Source: an uncultured Psychroserpens sp.
Lineage (GTDB): Bacteria > Bacteroidota > Bacteroidia > Flavobacteriales > Flavobacteriaceae
Length of the DNA: 64,000 nucleotides
Assembly (NCBI GenBank): GCA_947488655.1
Contig: CANKZZ010000004.1
Location: 496,001-560,000, forward strand
Direction of reading: 5' to 3'
The notes beneath the pieces were generated by a model. That model was given only the letters and a program-made list of their open reading frames with translations, was not told the DNA's origin and ran no database searches. The translations under genes were made by a program, and so were the position numbers. Positions 51,984 to 60,861 of this stretch are shown here, piece by piece (position 1 is the stretch's first letter; each line of letters begins with the position of its first letter).

Positions 51984-53114
51984 ATGAATTTTGAATTAAA
52001 AGCAAGTGATCCTCAAAGTAAAGCAAGAGCTGGTGTAATTACAACAGATCATGGTAAAATTGAGACACCAATATTTATGCCTGTTGGTACTGTTGCATCT
52101 GTAAAAGGTGTACATCAACGAGAACTTAAAAATGATATCAACCCAGATATTATTTTGGGCAATACCTATCATTTATTTTTAAGACCACAAACGCCTATTT
52201 TAGAGAAAGCTGGTGGACTGCATAAATTTATGAATTGGGATAGAAATATTTTGACAGACTCTGGTGGTTACCAAGTGTATTCATTATCTGCTAATAGAAA
52301 AATTAAAGAAGAAGGCGTAAAGTTTAAATCTCATATAGATGGCAGTTACCATGTGTTTACTCCAGAAAATGTGATGGAAATTCAACGTAGTATTGGTGCA
52401 GATATCATTATGGCATTTGATGAATGTACACCTTACCCTTGTGATTATAATTATGCCAAGCGATCAATGCATATGACACATCGTTGGTTAGAGCGTTGCT
52501 TAACGCACTTAGATAAGACACCTTTTAAGTATGATTATGAGCAAACCTTTTTTCCAATAGTGCAGGGAAGTACGTATAAAGATTTGCGACAGCAATCTGC
52601 AGAGTATATTGCTAATGCTGGAGCTCAAGGTAATGCGATTGGAGGATTATCGGTTGGAGAACCTGCAGAAGAAATGTATGCGATGACAGATGTAGTTTGT
52701 GAAATACTACCTTGGGATAAACCAAGATATTTAATGGGAGTAGGCACACCTATAAATATTTTAGAGAATATTGCGTTAGGAGTAGATATGTTTGATTGTG
52801 TAATGCCAACGCGTAACGCAAGAAACGGAATGTTATTTACAGCACATGGTTCTATAAATATTAAAAATCTCAAATGGGCAGATGATTTTTCTCCTATTGA
52901 TGAAATGGCAATTACTTTTGTTGATACCGAATATAGTAAAGCATATTTAAGACATTTATTTACTGTTAATGAGTTGCTTGGTAAGCAAATTGCTACAATA
53001 CATAATCTTGGCTTTTATTTATGGTTAACAAGAGAAGCTAGAAAACATATTATTGCAGGAGATTTTAGAGAATGGAAAGATAAAATGGTTAAACAAATGG
53101 ATAAAAGATTATAG
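51984..53114 (+). CDS. tgt: tRNA-guanine transglycosylase
   Basis: This 376-residue enzyme swaps guanine 34 for preQ1 in tRNAs with GUN anticodons, leading to queuosine. It has ITTDHGKIETPIFMPVGT at the start, the active-site TDSGGYQVYSL, FDECTPYPCD, and the zinc region with VMPTRNARNGMLF near residue 270. Length is normal. It leads a run of three genes with LptF/G and a transporter, spaced 0 to 14 nt. Confidence 0.95.
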   Translation: MNFELKASDPQSKARAGVITTDHGKIETPIFMPVGTVASVKGVHQRELKNDINPDIILGNTYHLFLRPQTPILEKAGGLHKFMNWDRNILTDSGGYQVYSLSANRKIKEEGVKFKSHIDGSYHVFTPENVMEIQRSIGADIIMAFDECTPYPCDYNYAKRSMHMTHRWLERCLTHLDKTPFKYDYEQTFFPIVQGSTYKDLRQQSAEYIANAGAQGNAIGGLSVGEPAEEMYAMTDVVCEILPWDKPRYLMGVGTPINILENIALGVDMFDCVMPTRNARNGMLFTAHGSINIKNLKWADDFSPIDEMAITFVDTEYSKAYLRHLFTVNELLGKQIATIHNLGFYLWLTREARKHIIAGDFREWKDKMVKQMDKRL

Positions 53115-54185
53115 GTGAAAATTCTAGATTGGTACATATTAAAACGATATCTGTTTACATTTTTAATGATGTTGCTCTTATTTATTCCTATTGGGATAAC
53201 AGTAAATCTTGCAGAAAAAATTGGTAAAATTTTAGAAAGAGAAGTACCATTTGGAGCTGTAGCACAATATTATTTAGATTTTACAATTTATTTTGCCAAT
53301 TTATTATATCCTATATTTTTATTTATATCTGTTATATGGTTTACCTCTAAGCTAGCAAATAACACAGAGATTGTTGCATTTTTAAGCTCTGGAGTTTCCT
53401 TTTGGAGATTTTTGAGACCTTATATGATAGGAGCTACCATAATTGCATGCCTTGCACTAGTTATGGGATTATACCTTGCCCCAAATGCAAGCAAGGGATT
53501 TAATGAGTTTAAGTATAAGTATTTAAAAAACAACTCGGGCGTTACTCAAACCACCAATATTTATCGGCAAATTAATGATAACGACTATATTTATGTAAGT
53601 AATTTTAATCCTGTTACAAAACGAGGTAGTAACTTCACTCTAGAGCATTTTGAGGGCAATGAGTTAATTTATAAAATTACAGCTGCCTCTATAGATAATA
53701 ATGATTCTATTTATAGACTGCTTAATTATACCAAGAGAACCTTTGGAGCTAATGAAGATATTATAGAAACTGCTCGTAGAAAAAATATGAAGTTTGAATT
53801 TGATACAGATGATTTAACTCCAGAAGAATATATAGCAGAAACCCTTCAATACGACGAACTCACAAAATTTATTGAAAAAGAAAAAAGACGAGGCTCTTCA
53901 AATATTGGTAGATATGAAGTGGTGAAATATAAAAAGTGGAGCCTGCCAGCATCTGTTTTTATATTAACTATTATTGCTGTATCAGTATCCTCAATTAAAC
54001 GTCGTGGTGGTATGGGTATTAATCTTGCCTTTGGTATTACGATAGCAATGGTTTTTGTCTTTTTTGATAAAGTCTTTGGCGTTATGGCATCACAATCTAG
54101 CTTTTCTCCTATCTTAGCTGTGTGGCTACCAAATATTGTTTTTGGAGTTCTTGCTGCTTATTTGCTATTCAATGCCAAACGCTAA
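53115..54185 (+). CDS. LptF/LptG-family permease
   Basis: This 356-residue inner-membrane protein begins at a GTG directly after the tgt stop codon. It has the YjgP/YjgQ layout: LDWYILKRYLFTFLMMLLLF at the start, two more helices, a periplasmic beta domain (residues 130-260) and a final helix set including KWSLPASVFILTIIAVSVSS. With LptB and its partner it extracts lipopolysaccharide for export. Which of LptF or LptG it is cannot be told here. Confidence 0.88.
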   Translation: MKILDWYILKRYLFTFLMMLLLFIPIGITVNLAEKIGKILEREVPFGAVAQYYLDFTIYFANLLYPIFLFISVIWFTSKLANNTEIVAFLSSGVSFWRFLRPYMIGATIIACLALVMGLYLAPNASKGFNEFKYKYLKNNSGVTQTTNIYRQINDNDYIYVSNFNPVTKRGSNFTLEHFEGNELIYKITAASIDNNDSIYRLLNYTKRTFGANEDIIETARRKNMKFEFDTDDLTPEEYIAETLQYDELTKFIEKEKRRGSSNIGRYEVVKYKKWSLPASVFILTIIAVSVSSIKRRGGMGINLAFGITIAMVFVFFDKVFGVMASQSSFSPILAVWLPNIVFGVLAAYLLFNAKR

Positions 54186-55089
54186 ATTTAAAAATTATCT
54201 CCATTTACATTTCCTAGTTTTTATAGCTGGTTTTACTGCTATTATTGGTAGAAAATTAGATACCGTAGACTCATCTGCTATTGTGTGGTATAGAATGTTA
54301 ATTGCGGGTATTTTAATGTATTTATTTATTAAACTTATCAAGTTAGAGATTAAGGTGTCTACCAAGACAAAACTCAAATTTTTTGGAGCAGGTATTATTA
54401 TAGCTTTACATTGGATTACTTTTTTTGAAGCTATAAAACAATCTAACGTTTCTATCACTTTGGCAATGTTCTCAACAGGCGCTTTTTTTGCCTCTTTTAT
54501 AGAACCATTAATTTACAAACGTAAAATTATATGGTATGAAATTATCTTCGGAATGATCGTCATACTAGGCGTTTTTCTAGTTACACAAAGTGAAATTAAA
54601 TATCTCACAGGCATTTTGTTAGGTATTTCTTCGGCATTATTTTCTACATTGTTTGCAGTTATTAATGGGAAATTTATAGCAACGCATCGTGCTACGGTTA
54701 TCTCATTTTATGAGTTTATAAGTGGTGTGTTATTTTTATCAATTTTTATTCTCTTGTTTAAAGGTGGTTTTTCTGTAGAGTTTTTTGTGCTGTCAATTTC
54801 AGATTGGGTATATCTTTTTATCCTTGCCTCAGTGTGTACAGCATACGCTTTTATTGGCTCTGTTGATGTAATGAGACATCTAAGTCCTTATACAGTAATT
54901 TTAACTTATAATTTAGAACCTCTATATGGTATTGCTCTTGCCTTAATCTTATTTCCAGAAACCGAAATTATGAGTGCGCAATTTTATTATGGTGCCTTTT
55001 TAATATTAACCACTGTAATTGCAGATGGGATTCTTAAAAACTATAAATCTTATAAAGGTAAAGTTGCATTATCTAAAAGACCTAAATAA
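54172..55089 (+). CDS. DMT-superfamily (EamA) transporter
   Basis: This 305-residue protein has ten predicted transmembrane helices in two EamA repeats (ALHWITFFEAIKQSNVSITLA in the first, ASVCTAYAFIGSVDVMRHL in the second). It starts at the ATG at 54172, overlapping the LptF/G gene by 14 nt; an upstream TTG at 54136 is less likely. It probably exports a small metabolite; the substrate is unknown. Confidence 0.86.
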   Translation: MPNAKFKNYLHLHFLVFIAGFTAIIGRKLDTVDSSAIVWYRMLIAGILMYLFIKLIKLEIKVSTKTKLKFFGAGIIIALHWITFFEAIKQSNVSITLAMFSTGAFFASFIEPLIYKRKIIWYEIIFGMIVILGVFLVTQSEIKYLTGILLGISSALFSTLFAVINGKFIATHRATVISFYEFISGVLFLSIFILLFKGGFSVEFFVLSISDWVYLFILASVCTAYAFIGSVDVMRHLSPYTVILTYNLEPLYGIALALILFPETEIMSAQFYYGAFLILTTVIADGILKNYKSYKGKVALSKRPK

Positions 55090-55260
55090 AAAAAAGCTAT
55101 CATTTTTTTAATGTATAGACGATGAGTTAATTAGGCTCATTTCCGAAGAAAACAAAATTGATTCTATTATTCTTTTCAAGCCATTCAATCTCTAACTGAT
55201 ATAAAGTTTTTATATTTGTATTAACTAACTAATGACAAATAATAACTAATCAAAATTTCT

Positions 55261-56214
55261 ATGGAATATTTAGATTTTGAATTACCCATAAAGGAACTCC
55301 AAGACCAATTAGAAAAATGTCAAATTATTGGTGAGGAGAGTGAAGTAGATGTAACGCAAACTTGCAAAAAGATTGAGAAAAAGTTACTCGAAACCAAAAA
55401 AGAGATTTATAAAAACATGACTGCATGGCAACGTGTACAAATGTCAAGACATCCAGATAGACCATACACATTAGATCACATAAAAGCGTTGTGTGGAGAC
55501 ACTTTTTTAGAGCTACATGGCGATCGTAATGTTAAAGATGATAAAGCGATGATTGGTGGTTTAGGTAAAATTGGAGATCAATCTTACATGTTTATAGGTC
55601 AACAAAAGGGATTTAATACAAAAACACGTCAGTATAGAAACTTTGGGATGTCTAACCCAGAAGGTTATCGTAAAGCATTACGTTTAATGAAATCTGCCGA
55701 GAAGTTTGGTATTCCTGTTGTAACACTAATAGATACACCTGGTGCCTATCCTGGATTGGAAGCCGAAGAACGCGGACAAGGAGAAGCCATTGCTAGAAAT
55801 ATTTTAGAAATGACACGCCTTAAAGTGCCAATAATTACTATTATTATTGGAGAAGGAGCATCTGGAGGAGCTTTAGGTATAGGTGTGGGTAACAGAGTTT
55901 TAATGTTAGAAAACACATGGTACTCGGTTATTTCACCAGAGTCTTGCTCATCTATTTTATGGAGAAGCTGGGAATATAAAGAACAAGCAGCAGAAGCTTT
56001 AAAGCTAACATCACCAGACATGAAGCGTCTTAAATTAATTGACGCAGTTATAAAAGAACCATTAGGTGGTGCACATACAGATAGAAGAGCAACTTTTCTA
56101 GCTGTAAAAAATGCAATTGAGAAAAATTATGAGGAGCTTAAAAACTTATCACCAACAGAATTAGTAAATCAACGCATGGAAAAATACTTAGACATGGGAG
56201 TTTACAAAGGCTAA
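55261..56214 (+). CDS. accA: Acetyl-CoA carboxylase carboxyltransferase, alpha subunit
   Basis: This 317-residue subunit with AccD moves carboxyl from biotin to acetyl-CoA in fatty-acid synthesis. It begins [18 protein letters not shown] and has [44 protein letters not shown] (with GAYPG) and [17 protein letters not shown] -7 box TATATTTG lies at 55211-55218. A terminator follows. accD is not in the window. Confidence 0.95.
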   Translation: MEYLDFELPIKELQDQLEKCQIIGEESEVDVTQTCKKIEKKLLETKKEIYKNMTAWQRVQMSRHPDRPYTLDHIKALCGDTFLELHGDRNVKDDKAMIGGLGKIGDQSYMFIGQQKGFNTKTRQYRNFGMSNPEGYRKALRLMKSAEKFGIPVVTLIDTPGAYPGLEAEERGQGEAIARNILEMTRLKVPIITIIIGEGASGGALGIGVGNRVLMLENTWYSVISPESCSSILWRSWEYKEQAAEALKLTSPDMKRLKLIDAVIKEPLGGAHTDRRATFLAVKNAIEKNYEELKNLSPTELVNQRMEKYLDMGVYKG

Positions 56215-56236
56215 TCCTTATAAAATATAGGCTTAA

Positions 56237-56268
56237 AAAAACTGAAACCTTTTGTTTCGGTTTTTTTT
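56237..56268 (+). terminator. Rho-independent terminator after accA
   Basis: AACTGAAAC (56240-56248), a 5-nt loop and GTTTCGGTT (56254-56262) pair with one G-U, followed by a long T-run. Confidence 0.88.
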
Positions 56269-56380
56269 GTCGCTATTAACAATATAATCAAGTTATTAAC
56301 AGTTAAATTGTTGATGACCTGTTAAGATTGAGAATTATTAAAACCCAATATTAGTTTACAATTTATTTACTTTCGCACCT

Positions 56381-57919
56381 ATGAAGCAACCTAATCAATT
56401 ACAAGGATATCCAATAGATAAAAGCACAATAATTAGCTTAGAAAAAGGTAAAATACCACCTCAAGCTATTGATTTAGAAGAAGTTGTGCTGGGAGCCATG
56501 ATGATTGATAAGAAAGGTGTAGATGAGGTAATTGATATTTTAAGTACTGAGGCTTTTTATAAAGATGCCCACAAAAACATCTTTGAAGCTATTTTCAAAT
56601 TATTTGAAAACAGTGAGCCTATTGACTTATTAACCGTTTCTAGTCAATTAAAAAAAGATGCCAAGTTAGATTTAGTTGGTGGCGATTTTTACCTAATTTC
56701 TTTAACGCAACGCGTATCATCTTCTGCACACATAGAGTTTCATGCACGTATAATACTTCAAAAATATATTCAAAGAAGTTTAATTAAAATTTCAAACGAA
56801 ATTATTGAAGAAGCTTATGATGAAACTAAAGATGTTTTTGATTTATTAGATAATGCCGAAGCTAAACTGTATGAGGTAACACAAGGTAACGTTAAAAAAT
56901 CTACAGAGTCTGCACAAAGTTTAGTAATCCAAGCAAAAAAGAAAATTGAAGAGATTTCTAATAAAGAAGGGATGAGTGGTATACCAACAGGTTTTACCAA
57001 ACTAGACAAACTAACATCAGGATGGCAACCTAGTGATTTAATCATTATTGCAGCTCGTCCTGGTATGGGTAAAACAGCCTTAACGCTAACTATGGCAAGA
57101 AATATTGCGGTAGATAGCAATATACCGGTAGCATTTTTCTCATTAGAGATGTCCTCTGTACAATTGATTACGCGTTTAATTTCTTCGGAAACTAATCTTT
57201 CTTCGGAAAAGTTAAGAACTGGAAAATTAGAAAAGCACGAGTGGGAGCAGTTAAATGTAAAGGTGAAAACTTTAGAAAAAGCACCTCTATTTATTGATGA
57301 TACACCATCGTTATCTATTTTCGATTTACGAGCAAAAGCAAGACGTCTAGCCTCACAGTACGGAATTAAAATGATTATGATTGATTACCTGCAATTAATG
57401 ACAGCAGGTGGAAGTCAAAAAGGAGGAAATCGTGAACAAGAGATTTCAACTATCTCGCGAAACCTTAAGGCTCTCGCAAAAGAATTGGCGATCCCAGTAA
57501 TTGCTTTATCACAGTTATCGCGTGCTGTGGAAACTCGTGGAGGAAGTAAGCGTCCGTTACTTTCAGATTTACGTGAATCTGGAGCTATTGAGCAAGATGC
57601 AGATATTGTATCCTTCATCTACAGACCAGAATACTACAAAATTGATGAGTGGGACGATGATGAGCGCTCACCAACCGAAGGTCAAGGAGAATTTATCGTT
57701 GCCAAGCATAGAAATGGTGGATTAGAAAATATTAGATTGAAGTTTATTGGTCACTTAGGTAAGTTTGATAACCTTGATGATTTTGACACACCATTTGGTG
57801 AGTTCCATTCTAAAATGAATGCAGCTGCCAATGATGATACGTTTACGCCAGATAAATTCCCATCTGCTTCAGATGCTTTTGGAACACCAGAGGAAGATGA
57901 TAATGATGTGCCTTTTTAA
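56381..57919 (+). CDS. dnaB: Replicative DNA helicase DnaB
   Basis: This 512-residue hexameric helicase unwinds DNA at the fork. The N domain (IDLEEVVLGAMMIDKKGVDE) is followed by the RecA-like motor: Walker A ARPGMGKTALTLT, Walker B KMIMIDYLQLM, and SQLSRAVETR with the arginine finger region and SDLRESGAIEQDAD. The C terminus is acidic. A -7 box TACTTTCG (56368-56375) ends 5 nt before the ATG. It is not split by an intein. Confidence 0.96.
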   Translation: MKQPNQLQGYPIDKSTIISLEKGKIPPQAIDLEEVVLGAMMIDKKGVDEVIDILSTEAFYKDAHKNIFEAIFKLFENSEPIDLLTVSSQLKKDAKLDLVGGDFYLISLTQRVSSSAHIEFHARIILQKYIQRSLIKISNEIIEEAYDETKDVFDLLDNAEAKLYEVTQGNVKKSTESAQSLVIQAKKKIEEISNKEGMSGIPTGFTKLDKLTSGWQPSDLIIIAARPGMGKTALTLTMARNIAVDSNIPVAFFSLEMSSVQLITRLISSETNLSSEKLRTGKLEKHEWEQLNVKVKTLEKAPLFIDDTPSLSIFDLRAKARRLASQYGIKMIMIDYLQLMTAGGSQKGGNREQEISTISRNLKALAKELAIPVIALSQLSRAVETRGGSKRPLLSDLRESGAIEQDADIVSFIYRPEYYKIDEWDDDERSPTEGQGEFIVAKHRNGGLENIRLKFIGHLGKFDNLDDFDTPFGEFHSKMNAAANDDTFTPDKFPSASDAFGTPEEDDNDVPF

Positions 57920-57990
57920 GATTTTTTAGGATATTATAACAACATTTCTCCCTAAATTTGCTCTTACTATTAAGAAACAAACATCGCCTC

Positions 57991-59037
57991 ATGTTAGAAG
58001 AAAGACGTACTACTAATATTTTACTGCTATTTATAGTAGTTCCTGTTGTATTTTATTTACTTAAGATTTTATCATTTATTTTTATTCCATTGATTTCATC
58101 AATGTTCATCGCATTATTGTTTTTACCATTAATGAGATGGTTGGGACGACGTAATGTGCCAAGATTATTAAGTATAATTATTGTAGTTGCAGTTATTGGA
58201 TTAGGTGTTTTTATTGGTGTCGAACTGGTACAACTGTCAAGTAAGCAAATTTTATCCAATGATACAGGCTTTTTTGCTAAAGCAGAAGTAAAAATCAATG
58301 ATTTGATGTTATACATGCAAGACAAAGTTGGTATGGAATACAATCCAGATGGTAACTTTTTAGCTCAGTTTTTTGCAAAAGAAAGTATTGGATCTACTTT
58401 TGATTTTGTTAGAAAATTTCTAACCAATATTTTAATGATTGTCTTTTTTACCATTCTATGGTTATCTGAGTCTATTAATATGCATCAGGTTTTAAACAAT
58501 ACAATTTTAAAAAGAAAGCATACGTCAATAAAAGCATTCATGAAAATTGAGAGAGATTTAATCACATTTATCAAGGTTAAGTTTTTAGTAAGTGCACTTA
58601 CAGGATTATTTACAGGTTTGGCTTGCGTTTACTTTGATGTGAGCTTTCCTATATTTTGGGGCTTATTTGGATTTTTAATCAACTTCGTTCAAATGGTAGG
58701 CTCATTTATTTGCGTTATTTTATTATCAATTTTTGCGTTTGTAGAATTAGATCCAACAAGTACTTTATTCTTTTTCATTCTCTCTATAACCTTAGTACAA
58801 GTGTTATTTGGTGCCATTTTAGAACCGATTTTTATGGGAAAATCTTTTTCTATAAACGTCATAGCTGTGTTAATTATGTTGATGCTTTGGGGATTTATTT
58901 GGGGAATTCCAGGGTTAATAATGGCGATACCTATAACAGTATTTGTTAAAATTATTCTTGAGCAATTTCCAGGAACTAAAGTTGTTGCATCTTTACTTTC
59001 TGGTCCAGAACGTTCCATAAAATCTATAAAAAAATAA
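57991..59037 (+). CDS. AI-2E-family transporter
   Basis: This protein of about 348 residues starts at the ATG at 57991 (MLEERRTTNILL); an upstream TTG at 57958 falls at a -7 box TAAATTTG (57953-57960) and is rejected. It has about eight helices and the family's conserved GFLINFVQMVGSF and GAILEPIFMG blocks. The AI-2E family includes exporters of autoinducer-2 and Na+/H+ antiporters; no function can be picked here. Confidence 0.85.
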   Translation: MLEERRTTNILLLFIVVPVVFYLLKILSFIFIPLISSMFIALLFLPLMRWLGRRNVPRLLSIIIVVAVIGLGVFIGVELVQLSSKQILSNDTGFFAKAEVKINDLMLYMQDKVGMEYNPDGNFLAQFFAKESIGSTFDFVRKFLTNILMIVFFTILWLSESINMHQVLNNTILKRKHTSIKAFMKIERDLITFIKVKFLVSALTGLFTGLACVYFDVSFPIFWGLFGFLINFVQMVGSFICVILLSIFAFVELDPTSTLFFFILSITLVQVLFGAILEPIFMGKSFSINVIAVLIMLMLWGFIWGIPGLIMAIPITVFVKIILEQFPGTKVVASLLSGPERSIKSIKK

Positions 59038-59160
59038 CGTTTTATTTAGCCTTTCTTAATGCATCTTTATGACGATGCTATTTATTCAAAAGCATTAATA
59101 TTTAACTAAATCTTTAATGTAAATCTTTTATCTTTCTAAAATCATTATTAATTTTTAGAT

Positions 59161-60078
59161 ATGGTTCACGGTACACATAATGCTGTCGCAGACGAGAGAA
59201 ATAAAAACATAAAAATCTATATTAATGGAGACTATTTCCGCAGAGAAGATGCTAAAATATCAGTATTTGATAGTGGCTATCTTGTAGGAGATGGTATTTG
59301 GGAAGCCTTACGTTTGCATAAAGGTGTACTCGTATTTCTTAATGATCATTTAGATCGTTTATGGACATCTGCAGCAACCGTTGGGATGAAATTTCCATTT
59401 TCTAAAGAGGAACTCACTAATATTATTTGGGATGTTCTTAAACAAAATAATATGACAGATCATGTTCATGTAAGGATTATGATCACACGAGGCATCAAAA
59501 AAACACCTTCCCAAGACCCAAGACTTACCATTTCTGGACCTAATATTGTTATAATACCTGAGTATAAAAAAGCTTCCGAAGAAAGTAAAGAAAAAGGAAT
59601 TACACTTTTTACCTCTACAATAAGACGTGGCTCACCAGATTATCTAGACCCTAGATTGAATTGCCATAGTAAATTACACGAAGTTCAGGCACTAATTCAA
59701 GCAATAGAAGCTGGAGCAGATGAAGCGCTTATGCTTGATGTTAACGGATTTGTATCTACTTGTAATGCAACAAATTTTTTCATTATAAAAAATGATGAAG
59801 TTTGGACATCAACTGGTCAATATTGTATGAATGGGATTACTAGAGCCAAAGTGATTGAAGCTTGTAAACGAAACAATATTACGTGCCATCAAAAAGACTT
59901 TTCGTTGTTTGATGTGTATGGTGCAGATGAAGCTTTTGTAACTGGTACTTTTGGAGGTTTAACTCCTGTAACCAAAATTGATGGACGAGAAATTGGAACA
60001 AAATCTTATGGCGATATGACTAAGAAGCTGAGTAATTTATACAGCGAACTCATTAATGAAGCGGTTGCAAATGGCTAA
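59161..60078 (+). CDS. Class IV aminotransferase (BCAT/D-amino-acid transaminase family)
   Basis: This 305-residue PLP enzyme of fold type IV has NGDYFRREDAKISVFDSG near the N terminus, DGIWEALRLHKG, the PLP lysine within LNCHSKLHEVQALIQA and DEALMLDVNGFVSTCNATNF, which grips the phosphate. FVTGTFGGLTPVTKIDGR is near the end. The substrate may be branched-chain, D-amino or another acid. Its last 8 nt overlap the sulfotransferase gene, which strongly couples them. The start ATG at 59161 follows a 123-nt gap. Confidence 0.86.
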   Translation: MVHGTHNAVADERNKNIKIYINGDYFRREDAKISVFDSGYLVGDGIWEALRLHKGVLVFLNDHLDRLWTSAATVGMKFPFSKEELTNIIWDVLKQNNMTDHVHVRIMITRGIKKTPSQDPRLTISGPNIVIIPEYKKASEESKEKGITLFTSTIRRGSPDYLDPRLNCHSKLHEVQALIQAIEAGADEALMLDVNGFVSTCNATNFFIIKNDEVWTSTGQYCMNGITRAKVIEACKRNNITCHQKDFSLFDVYGADEAFVTGTFGGLTPVTKIDGREIGTKSYGDMTKKLSNLYSELINEAVANG

Positions 60079-60799
60079 AACTATTAAACGAATATCTGTA
60101 TGGTCTGGTCCTAGAAATATTTCTACAGCATTATTGTATAGTTTTGCTCAGCGTAATGACACCAAGGTTTTTGATGAACCTTTATATGCTTATTATTTGC
60201 GAAATTCTAAAGCTGTAGAATATCATCCTGGAGCCGACGATATATTATCTATGATGGAGAATGATGGTGAAAAAGTTGTGGACATGATGATTAATTCTAC
60301 GGAAAGTGATGTGCTTTTCTTCAAGAATATGACACATCATTTGTTAGATTTAGATCGTTCATTTATGAAAGGATTAACCAATGTTATATTGACTAGAAAC
60401 CCAATAGAGATGTTGCCTTCTTTTGATAAAGTGATTAAAAATCCTACTATAGATGATGTGGGTTATAAATTACATGTAGAATTAATTCAGGATTTTAAAA
60501 ATAACAATATTGATTTTGTTGTCTTAGATGCTAAAAACGTTTTATTAAATCCCGAAGGAGTTTTAAAGCAACTGTGCTGTCATATAGATATTCCTTTTGA
60601 TAAAAATATGCTACAATGGACGCCTTCACAACGAGAAGAAGATGGTGTTTGGGCTAAATATTGGTATAATAATGTGCATAAATCTTCTGGATTTGCTGAG
60701 TATAAACCTAAAAAAGATCTATTTCCGAAGCATTTAGAAAAATTATTAGAAGAGTGTTTGCCATATTATGTAGAACTGCAAAAAATGGCATTGACTTAA
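60071..60799 (+). CDS. Sulfotransferase-family protein
   Basis: This protein of about 242 residues starts at the ATG at 60071, overlapping the aminotransferase stop codon. It has the PAPS-binding 5'-phosphosulfate loop VWSGPRNISTALLYSF and the 3'-phosphate region NVILTRNPIEMLPSF. Such proteins transfer sulfate from PAPS to small molecules, though some relatives have other roles. The strict coupling to an aminotransferase suggests one pathway; the product is unknown. Confidence 0.8.
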   Translation: MAKTIKRISVWSGPRNISTALLYSFAQRNDTKVFDEPLYAYYLRNSKAVEYHPGADDILSMMENDGEKVVDMMINSTESDVLFFKNMTHHLLDLDRSFMKGLTNVILTRNPIEMLPSFDKVIKNPTIDDVGYKLHVELIQDFKNNNIDFVVLDAKNVLLNPEGVLKQLCCHIDIPFDKNMLQWTPSQREEDGVWAKYWYNNVHKSSGFAEYKPKKDLFPKHLEKLLEECLPYYVELQKMALT

Positions 60800-60861
60800 A
60801 GAAATACTAAATCTATATTAAAGGAGAAAATTCGGGAACAATTTTTGAGTATATTTCAATT

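Larger units (their letters stand above)
6255..60730. repeat. Dispersed 8-mer CTTCGGAA/TTCCGAAG, 24 copies
   Basis: Copies begin at 6255, 11150, 12278, 17981, 18742, 21950, 25979, 26103, 30469, 32978, 33107, 34782, 36475, 40343, 40974, 49486, 49598, 51563, 54546, 55141, 57183, 57201, 59574 and 60723. Fourteen read CTTCGGAA on the plus strand and ten read TTCCGAAG. Every TTCGGAA I found is preceded by C. Copies encode different peptides (S-S-E, F-G, F-P-K, S-E, F-R-R) and three are intergenic (49486, 51563, 55141). Two flanking forms recur: TTCTTCGGAA and ATGCTTCGGAA. Confidence 0.6.

Noticed and set aside
55130-55240. Coding-like stretch on the minus strand between EamA and accA (reads ...EIEWLEKNNRINFVFFG...)
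   Set aside because: Only about 34 codons, no start codon before an upstream stop, and it overlaps the accA promoter box. It may be a decayed fragment, but chance is as likely.
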